From an uncultured Eubacteriales bacterium (GTDB lineage Bacteria > Bacillota > Clostridia > Oscillospirales > Acutalibacteraceae), in the NCBI GenBank assembly GCA_900319255.1, contig ONNU01000334.1, positions 1 to 12,212 of the forward strand: 12,212 nucleotides of DNA, in the 5' to 3' direction. The notes below the pieces were generated by a model that worked only from the letters and a program-made list of their open reading frames with translations, had not been told where the DNA came from and did not search any database. The translations under genes were made by a program, and so were the position numbers. Shown here piece by piece: positions 7,101-12,212 of the stretch (position 1 is the first letter of the stretch; every line of letters starts with the position of its first letter).

Positions 7101-7112
7101 CTAATTCCTAAT
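7053..7112 (+). repeat. Period-7 repeat array upstream of the second protease
   Basis: About eight to nine units of seven bases follow one another: CTGAATT-like, CCACTTT twice, CCAAATT twice, then CTAATT-like units. The 18-mer at 7083-7100 ends 39 bases before the start codon, against 38 bases for the same 18-mer before the first protease. Confidence 0.8.
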
Positions 7113-7138
7113 TATTATAAAGAAGGCGTGTTGTAAGA

Positions 7139-8857
7139 ATGGAAATTCAGACATTGACTCCGGAGGAGGATAAGCTTTCGCTGGAGGAATTTGTAAAGCT
7201 TGAGACCACCGTGGATTTTCAGGCTATAGCTTCGGACAGGTTCCTGCGTTATGCGGCAGCCCGTCCATTCATTCACCTGGGCACAAGGCTTGCCAATGAT
7301 TATATCGTTGCGTATACGAATGAAATTTATATTCCGTCGATCTATCGTGAGCTTGGAGGGGATCTGCTTATTTTCACGCCGAAGATACTTTCCCCTGTGG
7401 ATTCCGCAAGCAATGAAGCTGCCGGGATAACCCGTGTGCTGGCGCAGCCCTTTCTTGATCTGACGGGGCAGAATGTGATAATCGGGGTGATCGACACCGG
7501 GATAGAGTTCTCAGACTCAGCCTTCCGGTTTGAGGACGGCAGCTCAAAGCTTCTCAGCCTGTGGGATCAGAGCCTTGACGGTGAGCGCAGGGGCAATGTG
7601 TATTTCGGCTCGACCTATGACAGGGGGCAGATAGATCAGCTTTTGCAGGCTGAGCCTCCCCCCTCCCCGTTTCCCGGCGAAGACATGGACGGTCACGGAA
7701 CATTCATCGCATCTGTCGCAGCAGGCAATACAGGGGATAAATATATCGGCGCGGCGCCCGGAGCCTCGATCATAGCGGTAAAGCTGCGGCGCGCAAGACC
7801 ATATTATATACAGCGCTATCTTCTCAACCGCGATGACCCGAATCTGTTTGAAAGCTCGGATTTTCTTTTGGGAATGAAATACATTCTCGACAAAAGCACG
7901 GAATTTGATATGCCTGTGGTCATCCTCATAGGCATGGGGAGTAATACTGCCGCCCATGACGGCAATTCCCTTTTCGAGGATTATATATCATTCATTTCCT
8001 CCCGGGAGGGCTGCGCTGTGGTCTGCGCCGCAGGCAATGAGGCTAACGCAAGACACCATACCGCCGGCAGCGTCAGAAACGGCGGCGAGGAAAAGATCAA
8101 TATTAAGGTGGGCAGCGGAGGTGTCTCCTTCGGCACGATTATTTTCACTCCTGCCTTTGATAAAATATCCGTCAGCGTCACCTCCCCCACCGGCGAGATC
8201 ATGGCGCGCAAGCCCTTCCGGGCGGGGGCGGAATATACAGAAAAGCTGATACTTGAAAGCACCGTCATAACCCTGCGCTATTCAAGGGATACCAATAATA
8301 CTGTGTGGGTGGGGCTTGACAGGGCGACAGAGGGTATATGGGAAATAACGATTTTCGGAGATGAAATAGTCAGCGGCAGCTATCAGGCTTGGCTGCCCAT
8401 CAGCGGACAGGCTGACAGCGGGATTGAATTTTTGCGCCCGGTGTCGGAATATACCATCGTCTACCCTGCCACAGCCGCTAAGAATATCGTCAGCGGAGCT
8501 TATAACAGCTTTGACGGCAGTCTGCTGGTTTCCTCGTCATGGGGACCTACAAGACAGGGAAAGCCCGCTCCTGATCTCACAGCCCCCGGGGTACAGGTAG
8601 AGGGGATCTATCCCGAAGGCTACGGCAGCATGACCGGAACAAGCGTTTCCGCAGCTGTAACGGCAGGAGCGGCGGCGCTGATGCTTGAATGGGGTATACT
8701 GAAAGGCAATATGCCGAATATGAACGGGGAGCTGATACGCAATCTGTTCATCGGCGGCGCCCGCAGGGAAAGCAATCTCAGCTACCCGAATAATAAATGG
8801 GGTTACGGAAAGCTGAATCTGTACGGGACGTTTGAATATCTTATCAACAGACAATAA
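7139..8857 (+). CDS. Csp-like S8 (subtilisin) serine protease 2
   Basis: A 572-residue paralogue of the preceding protease, also without a signal peptide. A pro-region of about 110 residues precedes the catalytic domain: Asp119 in GVIDTGIE, His186 in DGHGTFIAS, oxyanion Asn300 in AAGNE and Ser502 in MTGTSVSAA. All catalytic residues are present. The region between Asn300 and the APDLTAPG block (478-484) again fits a jelly-roll insert and ends in a SYQAWLP stretch (414-420) comparable to IDIWLP (378-383) in protease 1. The ribosome binding site is poor: GAAGG lies 12 bases before the ATG. It is separated from protease 1 by 313 bp of repeats but from the SleC-like gene by only 33 bp, so it is probably cotranscribed with the latter. 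Its expected role is proteolytic activation of the SleC precursor during germination, inferred from family and context. Confidence 0.88.
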   Translation: MEIQTLTPEEDKLSLEEFVKLETTVDFQAIASDRFLRYAAARPFIHLGTRLANDYIVAYTNEIYIPSIYRELGGDLLIFTPKILSPVDSASNEAAGITRVLAQPFLDLTGQNVIIGVIDTGIEFSDSAFRFEDGSSKLLSLWDQSLDGERRGNVYFGSTYDRGQIDQLLQAEPPPSPFPGEDMDGHGTFIASVAAGNTGDKYIGAAPGASIIAVKLRRARPYYIQRYLLNRDDPNLFESSDFLLGMKYILDKSTEFDMPVVILIGMGSNTAAHDGNSLFEDYISFISSREGCAVVCAAGNEANARHHTAGSVRNGGEEKINIKVGSGGVSFGTIIFTPAFDKISVSVTSPTGEIMARKPFRAGAEYTEKLILESTVITLRYSRDTNNTVWVGLDRATEGIWEITIFGDEIVSGSYQAWLPISGQADSGIEFLRPVSEYTIVYPATAAKNIVSGAYNSFDGSLLVSSSWGPTRQGKPAPDLTAPGVQVEGIYPEGYGSMTGTSVSAAVTAGAAALMLEWGILKGNMPNMNGELIRNLFIGGARRESNLSYPNNKWGYGKLNLYGTFEYLINRQ

Positions 8858-8890
8858 TATCTCACCGCTGACCATCAAAGGAGGCTTTTT

Positions 8891-10132
8891 ATGGCAAATC
8901 AGGAATTACAGACCACCGGCAATGGGGGAACACTGCAGATCAGCGCTTTCTCTCCGGGCAGGGGCAGACCTGCGCCGGATACGGCAGTAAATGTCAGGAA
9001 TGACCGGGGTGAGCTTGTCTTTTCCGGAATCACCGACAGCAGCGGATTTCTTCCGCCCTTTGTACTTCCGGCGCCTCCGGCGGAGCTTTCACTCGAACCC
9101 ACGGCTCTGAAACAAGGCGATCCGTTTTCCTCCTACGATCTCACCGCTGTGAGTGCTCTCGGTGAAAGGACAGATATCACCGGAGTGCAGATCTATTCCG
9201 GGCAGGCTTCACGGCAGAATATAATATTTCCCGGACAAAGCGATGATATCATCATCCCCGACCCGGGAATAATGGGGAGAGATCCCGAAAAAATACCTGA
9301 GCCTGACCAGAAGCCCCTGCCTCCGCCGGAAAATTCCGTAGTCCTCCCCCAGCCCGTAATACCGGAAACAGTCATCGTTCATGCCGGGGTGCCCTCAGAC
9401 AAAAACGCAAAGGATTATTATGTGGGCTTCAGGGAATATATAAAGAATGTCGCCTGCTCTGAAATATACGCCACATGGGGAGATGAAGCGATAAAGGCGA
9501 ATGTTATCGCGATCATCTCATTCACACTCAACCGCATCTATACGGAATGGTACAGGGGCAAGGGCTATAGCTTCACTATAACCAATTCCACCGCCTACGA
9601 TCAGGCTTTCACCTACGGCAGGAATCTTTTCAGCAGGATATCTGATATCGTTGATGAGAATTTTACGCTGTATATCACAAGAAGAGGGGCTTCACAGCCG
9701 CTTCTTGCGCAGTTCTGTGACGGCATCAGGGTAAACCGCAGCGGCTGGCTCAGTCAATGGGGCGCAAAGGAGCTTTCGGATAAGGGCTATGACGCAATGC
9801 GTATCCTGCGATATTATTACGGACAGGATATCATTCTGAAGGAAGCCCCGAAGGTGGAGGGCATACCTGTTTCATTCCAGGGGGTGCTGAATGTGGGCTC
9901 ACGGGGAGCGCAGGTACGTGTGATACAAAGTCAGCTCAACGGCATTTCCGATAATTTCCCCCTGATACCAAAGCTCGCCGTTGACGGAATATACGGTGAA
10001 AAGACCGCCGGCGCAGTAAAGAAATTCCAGCAGATCTTCGGAATGCCTGTGACCGGGATAACCGACCTTGCCACATGGTACAGGATATCCGATATTTACG
10101 TTGCGGTAAAAAAATTAGCAGAGCTTGACTGA
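8891..10132 (+). CDS. sleC: SleC-like spore cortex-lytic enzyme precursor
   Basis: A 413-residue protein with the layout of clostridial SleC. Residues about 12-100 form a CnaB/carboxypeptidase-regulatory-like beta sandwich (TLQISAF near 14-20, TDSSGF near 48-53). Residues 122-160 are a Pro-rich linker, and VIVHAGVPSD follows near 161-170. Residues about 180-312 are a SpoIID/LytB-type domain (ACSEIYATW at 188-196, DEAIKAN at 198-204, LSQWG near 287-291), with Glu191 matching the position of the SpoIID family's catalytic Glu. Residues 332-398 are a PG_binding_1 domain (VGSRGAQVRVIQ, VDGIYGEKT, GITDLATW). SleC of C. perfringens and C. difficile is a lytic transglycosylase made as a zymogen and processed by Csp proteases, which are encoded immediately upstream here. 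AAAGGAGG lies 6 bases before the ATG. No membrane anchor is seen. It could be a SleC paralogue rather than the main cortex hydrolase. Confidence 0.82.
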   Translation: MANQELQTTGNGGTLQISAFSPGRGRPAPDTAVNVRNDRGELVFSGITDSSGFLPPFVLPAPPAELSLEPTALKQGDPFSSYDLTAVSALGERTDITGVQIYSGQASRQNIIFPGQSDDIIIPDPGIMGRDPEKIPEPDQKPLPPPENSVVLPQPVIPETVIVHAGVPSDKNAKDYYVGFREYIKNVACSEIYATWGDEAIKANVIAIISFTLNRIYTEWYRGKGYSFTITNSTAYDQAFTYGRNLFSRISDIVDENFTLYITRRGASQPLLAQFCDGIRVNRSGWLSQWGAKELSDKGYDAMRILRYYYGQDIILKEAPKVEGIPVSFQGVLNVGSRGAQVRVIQSQLNGISDNFPLIPKLAVDGIYGEKTAGAVKKFQQIFGMPVTGITDLATWYRISDIYVAVKKLAELD

Positions 10133-10169
10133 CCGCTCTGCCTTCTGTCATTATCCGAAAGACCTGAAA

Positions 10170-10193
10170 AAGGACGAGCCGCAGCTCGTCCTT
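10170..10193 (-). terminator. Intrinsic terminator between the convergent sleC-like and abrB-like genes
   Basis: AAGGACGAGC at 10170-10179 pairs perfectly with GCTCGTCCTT at 10184-10193 over a 4-base loop. On the minus strand the GGACGAGC stem is followed by TTTTT, a standard rho-independent terminator for the AbrB-family gene. On the plus strand the stem is followed by a looser T-rich stretch (TTCGTTACTATTGTTTTG), so it may also end the protease/sleC transcript. Confidence 0.8.
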
Positions 10194-10285
10194 CGTTACT
10201 ATTGTTTTGTTTTTGCCAACGCGCAGGATCACGATCCCGCATCAGTAACATCAGATCAGCGCATAAGCCTGACCGACGGCAGCTG

Positions 10286-10534
10286 TTACTTTCCGTTTCT
10301 TATCTCGTCAAGACAGGACCTGCATATATTGTTATTCTTATAGCTTATAATATCATCGGCTGAACCACAAAAAATACAGGCGGGGCGATACTTTTTGATG
10401 ATGACAGAATCATCATCCACAAAAAATTCTACGCAATCAACGCCGTTTACAAGGTTGAGCGATTTTCTGATGTCAGATGGAAGCACCAGTCTTCCGAGCT
10501 TGTCAATCTGTCTAACGCATCCGATAGCTCTCAT
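10286..10534 (-). CDS. AbrB/SpoVT-family transcriptional regulator with C-terminal zinc ribbon
   Basis: An 82-residue DNA-binding protein. Residues 1-50 match the swapped-hairpin AbrB fold: GCVRQIDKLGRLVLPSDIRK at 5-24, then a VDDDSVIIKKYRPAC strand-turn-strand. The C-terminal part has two cysteine pairs, CIFC (53-56) and CRSC (71-74), spaced as in a small zinc ribbon. This is a common clostridial variant that replaces the C-terminal domain of Bacillus AbrB. AbrB proteins hold back stationary-phase and sporulation genes during growth, which suits its place between the germination and spore maturation genes, though the targets are not known. GGGAGG (10543-10548) precedes the ATG at 10534. A palindrome lies just upstream. 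It converges on the SleC-like gene at a shared terminator. Confidence 0.9.
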   Translation of the reverse strand: MRAIGCVRQIDKLGRLVLPSDIRKSLNLVNGVDCVEFFVDDDSVIIKKYRPACIFCGSADDIISYKNNNICRSCLDEIRNGK

Positions 10535-10553
10535 AAGTAAAACCTCCCTTTAC

Positions 10554-10579
10554 ATTATAACTGGTACAATAATACCAGT
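10554..10579 (-). promoter_or_regulatory. Palindrome and TATAAT box upstream of the AbrB-family gene
   Basis: ACTGGTA (10560-10566) and TACCAGT (10573-10579) form a perfect 7-bp inverted repeat with a 6-base spacer. It abuts TATAAT on the minus strand (10554-10559). If that box is the -10, the leader would be only about 12 bases and the palindrome would cover the spacer, as in an autorepressor site. No -35 was found at 16-18 bp. An alternative is TTGACA at 10618-10623 with TAGTAT at 10594-10599, 18 bp apart. Confidence 0.4.
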
Positions 10580-10994
10580 CTTTGTGTACTATAATACTAC
10601 TATATTTCACTTCTATTTGTCAATAGAGATTTGTCAAAAATTATCAAACTATGTATTTTTCTCTGTTTGTCATAATTATTCTATAAATTATTTGGTATTT
10701 TATCTATCAAAACATGGCAATTATTGCGGAATTCTGGCATATTTTGTCGGTTTATGTAAATACAGGTAAATCGTACTATTGTACAATAAAATGCATTAAA
10801 ATCACCTTTATTGTGAGCCTATTCGTTTCCATAACAGAAAAATAGTGGAAATTCAACCATCATTTGTACAATCCTACAATTTTGTACAGTTTGACTACAA
10901 TATTGGCAGTTATTAGTTATTTTTACCATATTTGTAATAAACTGAGAAAACAGTTAATATTATGTAAAAATGCTGTTTCAAAGGAGGAGATAAA
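10580..10994. other. AT-rich regulatory region between abrB-like gene and spmA
   Basis: No gene is visible in this stretch. It contains a direct repeat TTTGTCAA at 10616-10623 and 10630-10637; the perfect palindrome ATTGTACAAT at 10778-10787; TTGTACAA at 10864-10871 and TTGTACAG at 10882-10889; and a possible weak promoter for spmA, TTGGCA (10903-10908) with CATATT (10927-10932) 18 bp apart. Strongly AT-rich sequence with repeated GTACA cores suggests regulator binding. Confidence 0.45.
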
Positions 10995-11609
10995 ATGCTG
11001 GATCACATATGGCTGTTTATGATAATAGTGAGCTTTGCCTGTGCGCTGATGACCGGACGGATGGAGCAGCTGACCCTTGCTGTAAACGACGGCGCAGGAA
11101 AGGCTGTGAAGGTGCTTATCGAAATGGCAGGCTCAATATGTCTGTGGTCGGGACTGATGGCAATTGCTGATAAAAGCGGGATATCAGACCGTATCGCAAA
11201 GCTGCTGTCACCTGCGCTGAGACTGATAATGCCTGAGCTGAGACCCGGCAGCCCTGCTCTCCGCGCAGTGAGCGCAAATGTCACGGCAAATATTCTGGGA
11301 CTTGGCAATGCAGCGACCCCGCTGGGAATACTCGCCATGAAGGAAATGAAGAAAACCAGCCTTCTGCATGACAGCCCGGATAATTCAATGGTAATGTTCG
11401 TTGTGATCAATACAGCCTCGCTGCAGCTTATCCCCGTGACCGCCGCCGCCCTGAGAAGCGCAGCCGGCAGCTCAGACCCCTACGGCATACTCCCGATGGT
11501 ATGGATAAGCTCCGCAGCAGCGCTGACCGCAGGCATCGGTATGGCGCTGATACTGGGAGCGGTATCAAAAATCCGCAGCCGCCGCAAAAGGGTGATGCTT
11601 TACGGATAA
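10995..11609 (+). CDS. spmA: Spore maturation protein A
   Basis: A 204-residue polytopic membrane protein of the nucleoside-recognition (Gate) domain family. The signature TANILGLGNAATPLG lies at 97-111, with hydrophobic segments near 4-20, 44-57, 131-151 and 166-191. An Arg/Lys-rich end (SRRKRV) precedes the stop. In Bacillus and Clostridium, SpmA and SpmB are made in the developing spore and are needed for proper core dehydration and heat resistance; the transported compound is not known. AAGGAGG (10981-10987) lies 7 bases before the ATG. The last codons overlap the start of the spmB frame, implying translational coupling. Length is close to that of known SpmA proteins. Confidence 0.93.
   Translation: MLDHIWLFMIIVSFACALMTGRMEQLTLAVNDGAGKAVKVLIEMAGSICLWSGLMAIADKSGISDRIAKLLSPALRLIMPELRPGSPALRAVSANVTANILGLGNAATPLGILAMKEMKKTSLLHDSPDNSMVMFVVINTASLQLIPVTAAALRSAAGSSDPYGILPMVWISSAAALTAGIGMALILGAVSKIRSRRKRVMLYG
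11591..11596 (+). promoter_or_regulatory. Shine-Dalgarno-like site for spmB inside the spmA end
   Basis: GGTGAT, part of the extended Shine-Dalgarno complement, lies 5 bases before the ACG at 11602. No similar site stands before the internal ATG at 11722. Confidence 0.5.
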
Positions 11610-12120
11610 GATAGGCATATACGCAGTCCCGGTTGTAATTTCTGCGATCGTTCTGTGGGGAGGCATAAAAAGAATCGGGATATTCGACGCCTTCAAAAGC
11701 GGAGCGGCCGACGGGATAAGAATGCTATTCAGCATTGCGCCCACGCTGATCGGTCTGATCTTCGGGATCAGTATGCTCAGCGCATCGGGATTTTTTGAGA
11801 TACTTACGACCCTGCTCTCCCCTGTCTGCGGCGCTGCGGGGATACCGCCGGAGGTACTTCCGCTGGGGCTGATAAAACCGGTATCCGGCAGCGGTGCAAC
11901 AGCTGTGCTGTCATCAATACTGGATAGCTTCGGCGCAGACAGCCTGATAGGAAAGACCGCCTCAGTAATGGCAGGCTCATCTGAAACGACCTTTTATGCT
12001 GTTGCGGTATATTATGGAGCGGCGGGGATAAAAAAGACAAGACATACGATACCGGCAGCATTGTGCGCGGATCTTGTAAGTATGCTGAGTGCCTGTATGA
12101 TATGCAGATTCATGAATTGA
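11602..12120 (+). CDS. spmB: Spore maturation protein B, apparent ACG start
   Basis: Partner membrane protein of SpmA, 172 residues if read from 11602, similar to the roughly 170-180 typical of the family. Signatures include ISMLSASG, PPEVLPLGLIKPVSGSG and VMAGSSETTFYAVAVYYGAAGIKKTRHT, all characteristic of SpmB. The frame is open from 11596, but from 11602 to 11721 it has no ATG, GTG or TTG (only one CTG). Family N-termini align so that an initiator should stand at the ACG before DKIGIYAVPV. The internal ATG at 11722 would drop 40 residues including the first membrane segment. A T at 11603 would make ATG and leave spmA unchanged, since TAT and TAC both encode Tyr. Either ACG is used as a rare start, the gene is crippled, or one base is a sequencing error. 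The spmA stop overlaps this start by 8 bases. Confidence 0.82.
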   Translation, partial: TDKIGIYAVPVVISAIVLWGGIKRIGIFDAFKSGAADGIRMLFSIAPTLIGLIFGISMLSASGFFEILTTLLSPVCGAAGIPPEVLPLGLIKPVSGSGATAVLSSILDSFGADSLIGKTASVMAGSSETTFYAVAVYYGAAGIKKTRHTIPAALCADLVSMLSACMICRFMN

Positions 12121-12146
12121 GGGAAAACAAATTGTAAAAGTTTCGC

Positions 12147-12212
12147 CAGCCTTTACAAAGGCTGCAGGGGTCCAGGGGGCAGAGCCCCATGGTCGCACGC
12201 CGCAGCGTGCGA
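12147..12212. repeat. Three-hairpin intergenic repeat at the right edge
   Basis: Three hairpins follow each other. CAGCCTT (12147-12153) pairs with AAGGCTG (12158-12164); GGGGC (12176-12180) pairs with GCCCC (12184-12188), with outer CCA/TGG; TCGCACGC (12193-12200) pairs with GCGTGCGA (12205-12212) over a 4-base loop. The block begins shortly after the spmB stop codon and may continue past the window. It resembles dispersed intergenic repeats seen in Ruminococcus-type genomes (from memory, unverified) and may help end the spm transcript. Confidence 0.6.

Noticed and set aside
11722..12120. SpmB starting at the internal ATG (132 residues)
   Set aside because: It would remove the first membrane segment and about 40 conserved-length residues, and no good ribosome binding site precedes it.

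Overview
The window looks like chromosome from a spore-forming, low-to-mid-GC Clostridia bacterium, most likely in or near Ruminococcus/Oscillospirales. The evidence is strong AGGAGG-type ribosome binding sites, an AbrB-family regulator with a C-terminal zinc ribbon, SpmA/SpmB spore maturation proteins, two Csp-type subtilases next to a SleC-like cortex-lytic protein, and multi-hairpin intergenic repeats. Family calls rest on motifs read by eye; no database search was possible.

Left part (1-3726, all minus strand): the N-terminus of a lipoprotein that runs off the window; a cytosolic-looking YfbK-type von Willebrand factor A protein with an extended -10 promoter and a palindrome at its transcription start; a hairpin-rich intergenic block; and a two-gene unit made of an RluA/RluD-type pseudouridine synthase and a small DUF1294 membrane protein, driven by a good sigma-A-like promoter. 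Divergent from that unit is a membrane-anchored GHL10 (DUF187) glycoside-hydrolase-like protein (3834-5042).

Centre (5043-10132, plus strand): a probable spore germination module. Two Csp-like S8 serine proteases, both with intact Asp/His/Ser triads, are followed by a SleC-type protein with a beta-sandwich pro-region, a Pro-rich linker, a SpoIID/LytB transglycosylase domain and a PG_binding_1 domain. In Clostridium, Csp proteases cleave pro-SleC so that it can digest spore cortex, so protease and substrate are probably encoded side by side here. Each protease gene is preceded by a period-7 repeat array sharing an exact 18-mer, and the gap between the two proteases holds a 183-bp element with about 29-bp imperfect terminal inverted repeats, like a MITE.

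Right part (10133-12212): an AbrB-family regulator gene (minus) converges on the SleC gene at a shared hairpin terminator. A 460-bp AT-rich region rich in palindromes then separates it from spmA-spmB. The spmB frame has no ATG, GTG or TTG in the 40 codons before its first internal Met; an ACG lies exactly where the start is expected, 6 nt after a Shine-Dalgarno-like GGTGA. The window closes in a three-hairpin intergenic repeat. Together the centre and right are a sporulation/germination neighbourhood; the left part is mainly housekeeping and envelope functions.
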